A DNA stretch of 42,079 nt from Pseudomonas graminis (GTDB taxonomy: Bacteria; Pseudomonadota; Gammaproteobacteria; Pseudomonadales; Pseudomonadaceae), in the NCBI RefSeq assembly GCF_900111735.1, contig NZ_FOHW01000043.1:1-42079 (forward strand). The letters are read 5' to 3'. Each line of letters begins with the position of its first letter. Within the stretch, counting starts at the first letter, position 1. Positions 1-8,335 of the stretch are shown piece by piece. The notes below the pieces were generated by a model. The model saw nothing but the letters and a program-made list of their open reading frames with translations, did no database searches and was not told where the DNA came from. Made by a program: the position numbers and the translations under genes.

Positions 1-181
1 GGTGTGTCAGCCGACATCGATGTCACAGACCCACCGCGTTCGCGACCGTCGTAACCTCCGATTGCTCCTACAGTGGATTTGCGTCCGACGCAGATATGGG
101 CTACGCCACAAACTGTAGGAGCGCGCTTGCCCGCGAATGCATTGGGTCAGGCAACACTGATGCGACAGACCCACCGCCTTC
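1..181. repeat. Tandem copies (partial) of a palindromic intergenic repeat
   Basis: The right half of one repeat unit ends with GCTCCTACAG at 64-73. After a 39-nt spacer a second unit starts with CTGTAGGAGC at 113-122 and is lost after about 181. The same sequence is complete at 6633-6733 and recurs at the right end of the window. No gene is visible in 1-194 beyond this repeat. It resembles the REP/MITE-like intergenic palindromes common in Pseudomonas; that family assignment is from general knowledge, while the copies themselves are seen directly. Confidence 0.75.
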
Positions 182-194
182 GTGCTGCACCCGC

Positions 195-1010
195 TCAGCC
201 GAGGGTTTTGATCACCAGCAGCACGGCGGCCAAAAAACCGCTAACGGCGAACAACTGCTGCAATCTCGGGCCGGCGAGGTAACGGCTGACCTGCCTGCCG
301 GCCATTAGCCCGGCGATGGCTCCGGCGGCGAACGGCAACCCCACTGACCAGTGCATCGCGCCGCTGAGGCTGGCGGTTATCACGCTGCCGGTGGAGACCA
401 GTGCGATCACCGCCAGCGACGTGGCGACGATGCTCTTCATCTCAAGGTCGGTGTAACGGGTCAATGCCGGCACGATGACAAAACCACCGCCCACACCGAG
501 CAAACCCGATAGCAGCCCGGCCAGTGCACCGGTTGCCGCCAGTGAGCGGGCGCACGGCAGGGTCCATCGGAGGCGACCCACCAGCGGATTGACCACGCAA
601 GGCCTGAATGCCCCACGATCCGGCGGCTTGCCGTGACGCAGCTCGTGAGCGGCTTTGCGGTAGATCCGCCCGCACACATAAAACAGAATCAGCGCGAACC
701 CCACCGCCAGTGGTGCATTGGGCAGTTGATGCGCTAGCCACAGGCCTACCGGCGACAATGCGATGCCAATGATCGCAATGAAAATGGCGGCGCGGTAACG
801 GACGATGCCCTGGCGCAGCCCCAGCGCTGCACCGACCGCCGAAGCCAACCCGACTGCCAGAAGGCCCACCGGCGCAGCTTCAATCATCGTCAGGCCCAGC
901 CCGAAAACCAGCAGCGGCACAGCAAGAATGCCGCCACCCGCGCCTGTCAGTCCCAACACCGCGCCGATGATCGTACCGAGGCCGGCTCCGATCAGTTCGT
1001 GTTCATTCAT
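195..1010 (-). CDS. TauE/SafE family sulfite exporter-like permease
   Basis: This is an integral inner-membrane protein of 271 residues, normal for the TauE/SafE (DUF81) family. The family's internal duplication shows as two Gly-rich repeats, GLTGAGGGILAVP near residue 21 and GLLGVGGGFVIVP in the second half, each followed by hydrophobic helices and separated by a basic cytoplasmic loop. Family members export sulfite, sulfoacetate or related organosulfur anions. It lies 78 bp downstream of a persulfide-dioxygenase-like gene on the same strand. That arrangement resembles sulfide-detoxification operons in which the sulfite produced is exported. The substrate is inferred from this neighbour, not from residues. 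Confidence 0.85.
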   Translation of the reverse strand: MNEHELIGAGLGTIIGAVLGLTGAGGGILAVPLLVFGLGLTMIEAAPVGLLAVGLASAVGAALGLRQGIVRYRAAIFIAIIGIALSPVGLWLAHQLPNAPLAVGFALILFYVCGRIYRKAAHELRHGKPPDRGAFRPCVVNPLVGRLRWTLPCARSLAATGALAGLLSGLLGVGGGFVIVPALTRYTDLEMKSIVATSLAVIALVSTGSVITASLSGAMHWSVGLPFAAGAIAGLMAGRQVSRYLAGPRLQQLFAVSGFLAAVLLVIKTLG

Positions 1011-1088
1011 GTTAAGTGAGCAAGTCCCGTGGGTCTTTCCGGATGGGTTCTGGGTGCGAGCGCGCTGGATCGGCGCGCCTGGCAGAAT

Positions 1089-1973
1089 TTACAGCGCGTT
1101 GATCGGAACCTTCAGGTAGCGCACGCCGTTGTCTTCCGCCTCCGGCAGATTGCCGCCACGCATGTTGATCTGCACTGAAGGCAGGATCAGCATGGGCATG
1201 TCGAGGGTGGCATCACGCTTCTCGCGCATCTCGACGAAAGCGTCTTCGTCGATGCCTTCGCGCACGTGGATATTGCTGGCGCGTTGCTCGGCGACGGTGG
1301 TCATGAACATCAGCTCACGGCCGTTCGGCAGGTAGTCATGGCACATGAACAGACGCGTCTGCGGCGGCAGGCTGAGGATTCGGCCAACCGAGCGATACAG
1401 CGTGCGCGCATCGGCACCGGGGAAGTCGCAACGGGCGGTGCCGTAGTCGGGCATGAACAGCGTATCGCCGACAAACGCGACGGCCTCGTCACCCGCTTCA
1501 ATCACGTACGTCATGCACGCCGGTGTATGGCCGGGGGTGTGCATGGCTCTGGCCTGCAGCGTGCCAATCTGAAAGTGCGTGTCATCTTCCAGCAGCCGGT
1601 CGAACTGGCTGCCATCGCGGGCAAAGTCGCCTTTGGCGTTGAACAGCGTGCCGAAGACTTTCTGCACGCGAGTGATGTGGCTGCCGATCGCGACGGTGCC
1701 GCCGAGTTGTTCTTTCAGGTAGGCCGCTGCCGAAACGTGATCGGCGTGGACGTGTGTTTCCAGAATCCACTGCACCGAAACGCCCAGCTCGCGGACCCTG
1801 CCGATCAGCTTGTCTGCGGACTGCGTGCTGGTGCGCCCGGATTTCGGGTCGTAATCCAGCACGCTGTCGATCAGCGCGGCTTGAAGCGTAGAGCGGTCAA
1901 TGACCAGGTAACTGATGGTCGAGGTCTGCGGATCGAAGAACGCCTCTACGCTCAGTTTTTCGCCAATGATCAT
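1089..1973 (-). CDS. MBL-fold hydrolase, probable persulfide dioxygenase (Blh/ETHE1-like)
   Basis: A 294-residue metallo-beta-lactamase-fold protein. The metal-binding motif THVHADH is at residues 73-79. Further ligands are probably H148 in the HTPGHT motif, D170 in VGDTLF, and H212 in CHDY. The stretch around residues 177-184 (YGTARCDF) matches the conserved area of the ETHE1/Blh branch rather than glyoxalase II. Members oxidise glutathione persulfide to sulfite and glutathione in the cytoplasm, using one iron. The ATG at 1973 follows an AGGAGAG-type ribosome binding site. The downstream permease would handle the sulfite. No BigR-type repressor gene adjoins it here. Blh or PDO is the best call; a different thioester hydrolase is less likely. 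Confidence 0.82.
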   Translation of the reverse strand: MIIGEKLSVEAFFDPQTSTISYLVIDRSTLQAALIDSVLDYDPKSGRTSTQSADKLIGRVRELGVSVQWILETHVHADHVSAAAYLKEQLGGTVAIGSHITRVQKVFGTLFNAKGDFARDGSQFDRLLEDDTHFQIGTLQARAMHTPGHTPACMTYVIEAGDEAVAFVGDTLFMPDYGTARCDFPGADARTLYRSVGRILSLPPQTRLFMCHDYLPNGRELMFMTTVAEQRASNIHVREGIDEDAFVEMREKRDATLDMPMLILPSVQINMRGGNLPEAEDNGVRYLKVPINAL

Positions 1974-2047
1974 GGTGCTCTCCTTTGTTGCCGATGCAGG
2001 AATGCTGCGGTGTGTCTGTGATGCGGAGGTCGACGGTTACGGCGTCT

Positions 2048-2071
2048 TCGCGGGAAAGCGCGCTCCTACAG
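2048..2071 (-). repeat. Solo half of the intergenic palindromic repeat
   Basis: Read on the minus strand this begins CTGTAGGAGCGCGC and ends CCCGCGA, the same left half seen in the full repeat at 6633. It sits between xpt and the MBL hydrolase and appears to be an isolated remnant. Confidence 0.6.
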
Positions 2072-2104
2072 GACGTGCGGCGTGTCAAATGCAGGCCTTG
2101 GGTA

Positions 2105-2674
2105 TCAAACGAACGTCACAACGCCATCTTTCAACGACTGCACGCGCGCCAGTGACTCTACACGATAGCCCTGACCGTCCAGCTCGGCGCGGCCGCCCTG
2201 GAACGACTTCTCGATCACGATACCCAGGCCGGCGACGGTTGCGCCTGCTTGCTTGATGATCGAGATCAGCGCCTGGGACGCCTTACCGTTGGCCAGGAAG
2301 TCGTCGATGATCAGCACCCGATCACTGCTGTTCAGGTGACGGGTCGAAATGGCGATGGTGCTTTCGGTCTGCTTGGTGAACGAGTAAACCGACGCGGAAA
2401 ACATGTTTTCAGTGAGGGTCAGCGACTGATGCTTGCGCGCGAAGATCACCGGAACGCCCATCTTCAAACCGGTCATGACCGCAGGGGCGATACCCGACGC
2501 CTCAATGGTGACGATTTTTGTGATGCCCGAGTCGGCAAACAGCGTGGCGAATTCGTCGCCGATCTGCTGCATCAACACCGGGTCGATCTGATGGTTGAGA
2601 AACGCGTCGACCTTCAATACCTGATCGGAAAGCACGATGCCTTCGTCGCGAATTTTCTTGTGCAGTGCTTCCAC
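2105..2674 (-). CDS. xpt: Xanthine phosphoribosyltransferase
   Basis: A cytoplasmic purine-salvage enzyme that converts xanthine and PRPP to XMP. Its 189 residues are the usual length for the Bacillus-type Xpt family. The PRPP-binding motif VLIIDDFLANGKA is at residues 120-132. The conserved N-terminal MEALHKKIRDEG and the segment TIEASGIAPA (about 56-65), which lines the purine site, are both present. It lies downstream of rep on the same strand with a gap of about 40 bp, so the two may share transcripts. I saw no purine riboswitch in that short gap. Identification is strong because the whole length matches the family pattern. Confidence 0.93.
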   Translation of the reverse strand: MEALHKKIRDEGIVLSDQVLKVDAFLNHQIDPVLMQQIGDEFATLFADSGITKIVTIEASGIAPAVMTGLKMGVPVIFARKHQSLTLTENMFSASVYSFTKQTESTIAISTRHLNSSDRVLIIDDFLANGKASQALISIIKQAGATVAGLGIVIEKSFQGGRAELDGQGYRVESLARVQSLKDGVVTFV

Positions 2675-2713
2675 GTGTGTGGTCCTCAGAGCGCGATGTG
2701 CGCGAAATGAACG

Positions 2714-4723
2714 TTATCTTTTCAGCATGGCGCGTATGTCCGCCAAGGCTGTGTTGCCGCGTACGGCTTTGACTTCAACGGGCGTGTCATCGTTGCCTTC
2801 CCAGGCGAGATCGTCCGGTGGCAGTTCGTCGAGGAACCGGCTCGGCAGGCAATCAATGATTTCGCCGTACTGTTTGCGTTTGGCGGCGAAGGTGAACGCC
2901 AGCGTCTGCCGCGCGCGGGTGATGCCCACGTAGGCCAGGCGACGTTCTTCTTCGATGGTATCGGCCTCGATGCTAGAGCGGTGCGGGAGGATTTCCTCTT
3001 CCATGCCCATGATGAACACGTACGGAAACTCCAGGCCCTTGGAGGCGTGCAGCGTCATCATCTGCACGCCTTCGGCGCCGTCTTCCTCTTCCTGCTGACG
3101 TTCGAGCATGTCGCGCAGGACCAGTTTGCCGATGGCTTCCTCGATCGTCATGCCGCCTTCTTCGTCCTTCTCCAGCGTGTTTTTCAGCGCCTCGATCAGG
3201 AACCACACGTTGCCCATGCGGTAGTCGGCGGCTTTGTCGCTGGAACTGTTCTGACGAATCCAGTTTTCGTAATCGATGTCCATGACCATGCTGCGCAAAG
3301 CGGCAATCGGGTCTTGCGTCGCGCATTGCTGGCGCACGCCGTCCATCCAGTGCTTGAAGCGTCTGAGGCGGTCGGTGAAGCGGGCGTCCAGATGTTCACC
3401 CAGGCCAATCTCGTCGGTGGCGGCGTACATCGACACCTTGCGCTCGGTCGAGTAGTTGCCCAGCTTTTCAAGGGTGGTGGAGCCGATTTCCCGGCGCGGG
3501 ACGTTGATCACGCGCAAGAAGGCGTTGTCGTCGTCGGGGTTCACCAGCAGGCGGAAGTACGCCATCAGGTCTTTCACTTCCTGGCGTCCGAAGAAGCTGT
3601 TGCCCCCGGACAGCCGATACGGAATCTGGTGGTGCTGCAGCTTCAGCTCGATCAGCTTGGCCTGATAGTTACCGCGATAGAGGATCGCGAAATCGCTGTA
3701 CGGCCGGTCGGTGCGCAGGTGCAGGCTGAGGATTTCGATGGCCACGCGCTCGGCTTCGGCGTCTTCGTTCTTGCAGCGAATCACACGGATTTCATCGCCG
3801 TGACCCATCTCGCTCCAGAGTTGCTTCTCGAACGCGTGGGGGTTGTTGGCGATCAGCACGTTGGCGCAGCGCAAAATACGGCTGGTGGAGCGATAGTTCT
3901 GCTCCAGCATCACCACTTTCAATGACGGGTAATCGTCCTTGAGCAGCATCAGGTTTTCCGGCCGTGCGCCGCGCCAGGCGTAGATCGACTGATCGTCGTC
4001 ACCCACAACGGTGAACTGGCAGCGCGTGCCGATGAGCATCTTCACCAGCAGATACTGGCTGGCGTTGGTGTCCTGGTATTCGTCGACGAGCAGGTAGCGC
4101 ACCTTGTGCTGCCACTTTTCCAGAATGTCGGCGTGCTCTTCGAACAGCTTCACCGGCAGCAGAATGAGGTCGTCGAAATCCACCGCGTTGTATGCCTTCA
4201 GCGTGCGCTGATAATGGCTGTAGACGATGGCGGCGGTCTGCTCCTTTGGGTTGCGCGAATTGGCGAGGGCCTCGGGCGGCAGAATCAGTTCGTTTTTCCA
4301 GGCGCCGATCATGTTCTTGATCTCGTCGACGCCGTCGTCGCCCGAGTATTCCTTCTGCATGATGTCCGTCATCAGCGCCTTGACGTCCGTCTCATCGAAG
4401 ATCGAGAACCCGGGCTTGTAGCCCAACCGGGCGTGTTCCTTGCGGATGATGTTCAGGCCCAGGTTGTGGAACGTCGAAACCGTCAGGCCGCGCCCTTCGC
4501 CGCTGCGCAGAAGGGTCCCCACGCGCTCTTTCATCTCCCGCGCTGCCTTGTTGGTAAAGGTCATGGCGACGATGTACTGGGCACGGATGCCGCAGTTCTG
4601 GATGAGGTGGGCAATCTTGCGTGTGATCACGCTGGTCTTGCCGGAGCCAGCGCCGGCGAGCACCAAAAGAGGGCCGCCGACGTAGTTCACGGCTTCCTGT
4701 TGCCGGGGATTGAGTCGGGACAT
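2714..4723 (-). CDS. rep: ATP-dependent DNA helicase Rep (UvrD/Rep superfamily 1)
   Basis: A 3'-to-5' DNA helicase that helps replication forks pass protein blocks such as transcribing RNA polymerase. The start was set at the ATG at 4723 (protein begins MSRLNPRQQEAV), giving 669 residues; an in-frame ATG 66 bp further upstream only adds a non-conserved leader. The Q motif, Walker A AGAGSGKT (residues 23-30), Walker B DEYQDTN, motif III VVGDDDQSIYAWRGA, motif IV EQNYRS, motif V MTLHASKGLEF and motif VI VGITRAR are all intact. It is the first gene of the minus-strand block and is divergent from the GGDEF/EAL gene. Confidence 0.95.
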   Translation of the reverse strand: MSRLNPRQQEAVNYVGGPLLVLAGAGSGKTSVITRKIAHLIQNCGIRAQYIVAMTFTNKAAREMKERVGTLLRSGEGRGLTVSTFHNLGLNIIRKEHARLGYKPGFSIFDETDVKALMTDIMQKEYSGDDGVDEIKNMIGAWKNELILPPEALANSRNPKEQTAAIVYSHYQRTLKAYNAVDFDDLILLPVKLFEEHADILEKWQHKVRYLLVDEYQDTNASQYLLVKMLIGTRCQFTVVGDDDQSIYAWRGARPENLMLLKDDYPSLKVVMLEQNYRSTSRILRCANVLIANNPHAFEKQLWSEMGHGDEIRVIRCKNEDAEAERVAIEILSLHLRTDRPYSDFAILYRGNYQAKLIELKLQHHQIPYRLSGGNSFFGRQEVKDLMAYFRLLVNPDDDNAFLRVINVPRREIGSTTLEKLGNYSTERKVSMYAATDEIGLGEHLDARFTDRLRRFKHWMDGVRQQCATQDPIAALRSMVMDIDYENWIRQNSSSDKAADYRMGNVWFLIEALKNTLEKDEEGGMTIEEAIGKLVLRDMLERQQEEEDGAEGVQMMTLHASKGLEFPYVFIMGMEEEILPHRSSIEADTIEEERRLAYVGITRARQTLAFTFAAKRKQYGEIIDCLPSRFLDELPPDDLAWEGNDDTPVEVKAVRGNTALADIRAMLKR

Positions 4724-4924
4724 GGGGAAAAATGGGGTCGCTTTGAAAAGGGCGGGCATTTTAACAGGGTCAGCGGATTGTGCAGCCACCGTCCGACACT
4801 GTGATGCGCCGCGCTATCTATATTTCGCCGTTTTGTTACATTTGCGTATTGCGGATGATTCTCGCGTTTGACGACCCTCATTCGGGGGTGCGCCAAGGTC
4901 TTTACGTTTGTGTGGGGAGTTAGC

Positions 4925-6595
4925 TTGTCTACGCCTGTCGAACCCTTGCGCTTGCTGATTCTGGCGGACTCGCCCGAATGGCCGGCATCGTTGCGCGAGT
5001 GCCTGGCACCGATCGGAGACGCCGCCGTCCTTGACTGCGCGCCCAGCTGGGCTGCCGCTGGCGATCAAACAGACCTCGCCGTCCCCGGAATCCTTTTCAC
5101 CACTGAAGCCCTTCAGCCCGCCGCCGGCCAATGCCGCTGGCCCACCGTATTGCTTTTCGAGACAGAACCGGACGAAGAGCCTGTCGGCGTCAGTGATTGG
5201 CTGGTGCGAGACGTCCTTACCCCGCAGGCCTTGCGCCGTTGTCTGCGTCATGTGCGCGAACGGGGCGTGCTGGAAACCACGCTCAATCGCCTCGCCGAGC
5301 AGGATCCTCTCACCGGCATCGCCAATCGACAGGGCTTTCAGACGCTGTTGGCCGCCCGGCTGGCCGAGTTCGATGGTCGTGGCCTGGCGCTTGGGCATCT
5401 GGATCTGGACAACTTCCGGCGCGCCAACGACGCGCTGGGTCATCAGGCGGGCGATCGACTGATTCTGCAAGTGGTCGCCCGGCTGAAAGGTCAACTGGAG
5501 GCGTGCGATCAACTGGCGCGATTGGGCAGCGACGAATTCGCCCTCCTGATCGACACTCGACGGGCACCTGAGCGCGCGGAGTCCATTGCCGAGCGCATCA
5601 CCGAAGCCTTGTCCGAACCGTATTGGATCGATGGCGAAAGCCTGTTGATCGGTTGCAGCCTGGGCATCGCATATGCCCGTCTCAACGGCGGCGCCGATCC
5701 ACTGATGTGGCACGCGCACATCGCCATGCAGCAGGCCAAGGGCACGCAGGGCTGTACCTTTCACGTCTTCAACGAACGCATCAACCGCAATGCCCGCAGT
5801 CTCGCCGACCTGGAAAGTGAGCTACGCCGGGCCTTGCGTCGCGACGAGCTGGAGCTGCATTACCAGCCGCGCCTATGCCTGAACACCGGGCACATTCTGG
5901 GGCTGGAGGCATTGGTGCGCTGGCGCCACGCTGAGCGCGGCTTGCTACCGCCGAGCGAGTTTGTGCCGCTGGCCGAGCAAAGCGGGCTGATTGTCCCGCT
6001 GGGATACTGGGTCATTGCCCGTGCGCTGCGCGACATGCAGGCCCTGCGGGAGAAGGGCGTGCCGCCGCTGCACATGGCAATCAACCTTTCATTCCGTCAA
6101 TTCCAGGATAACCAGTTGCTGGCGACGCTCAGCCGCTTGATCGCCGATCGCGGTATTGACGCGCAATGGCTGGAGTTCGAACTCACTGAAACAGCCGTCA
6201 TGCGCCGCAGTGACCTGGTCAAGCAGACCATGGACGCGCTGGGCCGGCTGGGTGTGCGTTTCTCGCTGGACGATTTCGGCACGGGCTTTTCATCCTTCGT
6301 GCACCTCAACAGCCTGCCGATCACGCTGTTGAAGATCGACAAGAGCTTTGTCGGTGAAATGGAGCAGCGCGAGGAAAACCGCAAGCTGGTCCACGCCATG
6401 ATCAACCTGGCCCACAACCTCAGCCTCGAAGTGGTGGCCGAAGGCGTCGAAACCCCTGAGCAACTGGCATTGCTGCGCAGTTTCAACTGCGATCAGGCTC
6501 AAGGGTTTCTCATCAGCCACCCGCTGGCATTGCCGGAGCTGATGAATTATCTCGCGATGGATCAGAGCAAAGGGACTGCGCTGCAGAGCCAGTGA
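4925..6595 (+). CDS. GGDEF/EAL domain protein (probable c-di-GMP phosphodiesterase)
   Basis: The start chosen is TTG at 4925, preceded by GGGGAG at a good distance; this gives 556 residues. Residues 1-115 look like a response-regulator fold without a clear phosphoacceptor. A GGDEF domain (about 120-280) carries GSDEF at 201-205 in place of GGDEF, and no RxxD inhibitory site precedes it. The EAL domain (about 295-545) has EAL at 328-330 and the other catalytic motifs: NLSFRQF, ELTETAVM, LDDFGTGFSS, LKIDKSFV and VVAEGVET. This suggests an active c-di-GMP phosphodiesterase with an altered, perhaps regulatory, GGDEF domain. There is no transmembrane segment. It appears monocistronic and is followed by a palindromic repeat. 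Confidence 0.88.
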   Translation: MSTPVEPLRLLILADSPEWPASLRECLAPIGDAAVLDCAPSWAAAGDQTDLAVPGILFTTEALQPAAGQCRWPTVLLFETEPDEEPVGVSDWLVRDVLTPQALRRCLRHVRERGVLETTLNRLAEQDPLTGIANRQGFQTLLAARLAEFDGRGLALGHLDLDNFRRANDALGHQAGDRLILQVVARLKGQLEACDQLARLGSDEFALLIDTRRAPERAESIAERITEALSEPYWIDGESLLIGCSLGIAYARLNGGADPLMWHAHIAMQQAKGTQGCTFHVFNERINRNARSLADLESELRRALRRDELELHYQPRLCLNTGHILGLEALVRWRHAERGLLPPSEFVPLAEQSGLIVPLGYWVIARALRDMQALREKGVPPLHMAINLSFRQFQDNQLLATLSRLIADRGIDAQWLEFELTETAVMRRSDLVKQTMDALGRLGVRFSLDDFGTGFSSFVHLNSLPITLLKIDKSFVGEMEQREENRKLVHAMINLAHNLSLEVVAEGVETPEQLALLRSFNCDQAQGFLISHPLALPELMNYLAMDQSKGTALQSQ

Positions 6596-6632
6596 GGGGC
6601 GGCGCAATTTTTCGACACGCCTCGGACAGATT

Positions 6633-6733
6633 CTGTAGGAGCGCGCTTGCCCGCGAACGCGGTGGGTCAGGCAACACGGATGTTCCAGACCCATCGCCTT
6701 CGCGACCGTCGTAACCTCCGATTGCTCCTACAG
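6633..6733. repeat. Complete 101-bp palindromic intergenic repeat
   Basis: The element starts CTGTAGGAGC and ends GCTCCTACAG, a perfect 10-bp terminal inverted repeat. Internal blocks are also complementary: GCGGTGGGTC near 6659 against GACCCATCGC near 6691, and CCCGCGAA against TTCGCGAC. The whole unit can therefore fold into a long imperfect hairpin. It lies between the convergent GGDEF/EAL gene and the MATE pump gene. Copies recur at both ends of the window. Confidence 0.8.
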
Positions 6734-6787
6734 TGGATCTGCGTCCGCCCTGAATTGTGAGTACGCCCTCCTACAGATTGCAGAGGC

Positions 6788-8212
6788 CTATCCCATCACA
6801 ACAACGCCCGTCGCTTCTTTGCGCAGCAGCCGCGCGGTCTTGCGCTCGAATGCCCACGTCAGTGCAACCGCTGAGCAGAGCAGGCCGATCGCCAATCCCC
6901 ACCACACGCCGACTGCGCCCTGGTTCGCGAGAAACCCCAGGCCCCATGCCAACGGCGCGCCGACGACCCAATAGCTCGCGAGTCCGATCAGGAATGTGGT
7001 CTTGGCGTCCTTGAATCCCCGAATGGCGCCCATGGCGATGGTCTGCGTGCCGTCGAGAATCTCGAACCAGGCTGCGATCGCCAGCAGCTTCACCGCCAGC
7101 TCGACCACACCCTGGTATTTCGCATCGTTGACGTCCACGAACAAACCGATCACGGCGTGGGGCGCCACCCAGAACAGAATGCCGAACGACAGCATCAGCA
7201 GCCCGCCGAAGCCAATCCCCATGCGTCCGGCGGTGCGCGCCAGCAGCAGGTTTCCGGCGCCGTAATGCAAGCCGATGCGCATGGTCACCGCGTAGGAAAT
7301 CCCGACAGGAACCATGAACGCCATCGACACCGACTGCAGGGCGATCTGGTGCGCGGCCATCTGGGTGCTGCCCATGGCGCCCATGCAGAACGCCGCGAAG
7401 GTGAACAGCCCGACTTCCACCGCATACGTGCCACCGATGGGCAGGCCCAGACGCCACAGCTCTTTCAGGCAGCTGCGCGAGAGTTTCAGCAGTTCTTTGT
7501 GAAGGGGATACGCCGCATAGGCGCTGTGATAACGAATGTGCAGGGCGAGGGCCAGGGCCATGGCGTTGGTGACAATGGCCGTGACCAAGCCAATGCCCAT
7601 CAGGCCCCAGTGCGGCAGGCCGAACAGCCCGTTGATAAACGCATAGTTGAGCCCGAAGTTCAGTGCCACCCCGACCAGGCTAATCACCATCACGGGTGTA
7701 GCACGCCCCAGCGCGCTGGTGAATCCGCGCAACGCCATGAAACTCAGCAGGCCGGGCAGCGCCAATGGCAGCGTGATCAGAAACTCACTGGCCATGTGAA
7801 CGTTGGCTTCATCTTGACCAAACTGCAGCAGGATCGGCTCGAGGTTCCACAGAATCAGCGCGGCAATCAGCGCCATGCCCCACGCCAGCCACAAACCAGC
7901 CTGGGTCAGGCGAGTCACACCGGCATGATCATTCGCGCCTTTGCGGATCGCCACCAATGTACCGACCGCTGCCATGACACCCACGCAAAAGAACGACACG
8001 AAGTTGTAGCTCGCGGCGCCCAGCCCGCCCCCGGCGAGGGATTCCGGGCCCAGCTTGCCCATCATCACGGTGTCGGTGAACACCATCAGCATGTGCGCCA
8101 TCTGCGAAGCAATCAGCGGCCCGGCAAGACGCAGGATGATCCACAGTTCTTTGAAGGCGTGCTGGTGCATGGTCTTTGCGCTCGGGTTTGCGGGTGTTGG
8201 CAGGCTGGCCAT
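6788..8212 (-). CDS. norM: MATE family multidrug efflux transporter (NorM-like)
   Basis: A 474-residue inner-membrane protein with about twelve hydrophobic segments, typical of MATE/NorM cation-coupled drug antiporters. The N-terminal signature LAGPLIASQMAHMLMVFTD and the repeat-unit segment near the middle (LGLPIGGTYAVEVGLFTFAAF) mark the two MATE halves. The ATG at 8212 is used here; an ATG 42 bp downstream (MHQHAFKELW) aligns better with shorter homologues and cannot be excluded, since neither has a strong ribosome binding site. It is divergent from a LysR-type regulator that may control it. The symbol reflects family membership; substrates are not readable from sequence. Confidence 0.88.
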   Translation of the reverse strand: MASLPTPANPSAKTMHQHAFKELWIILRLAGPLIASQMAHMLMVFTDTVMMGKLGPESLAGGGLGAASYNFVSFFCVGVMAAVGTLVAIRKGANDHAGVTRLTQAGLWLAWGMALIAALILWNLEPILLQFGQDEANVHMASEFLITLPLALPGLLSFMALRGFTSALGRATPVMVISLVGVALNFGLNYAFINGLFGLPHWGLMGIGLVTAIVTNAMALALALHIRYHSAYAAYPLHKELLKLSRSCLKELWRLGLPIGGTYAVEVGLFTFAAFCMGAMGSTQMAAHQIALQSVSMAFMVPVGISYAVTMRIGLHYGAGNLLLARTAGRMGIGFGGLLMLSFGILFWVAPHAVIGLFVDVNDAKYQGVVELAVKLLAIAAWFEILDGTQTIAMGAIRGFKDAKTTFLIGLASYWVVGAPLAWGLGFLANQGAVGVWWGLAIGLLCSAVALTWAFERKTARLLRKEATGVVVMG

Positions 8213-8261
8213 TGTGGGGATTCAGGCAGGGATGCACAAAGGGATAAATCCGATAACTCGC

Positions 8262-8276
8262 ATGAGTAAAACTCAT
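8262..8276. promoter_or_regulatory. Putative LysR box between the MATE pump and LysR gene
   Basis: ATGAGT-AAA-ACTCAT is a perfect 6-bp dyad that fits the T-N11-A pattern of LysR-type regulator sites. A further ACTC at 8256-8259 extends the symmetry to the left. It sits 50 bp upstream of the divergent norM start and 60 bp before the regulator start, where an autoregulatory and activating site is expected. Function is inferred from position and form. Confidence 0.55.
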
Positions 8277-8335
8277 CCTGGTGTTTCTGCAGTAGAGTGA
8301 CCGGAGTCGCCTGACTGCCTGAGGAATCCACGCCG

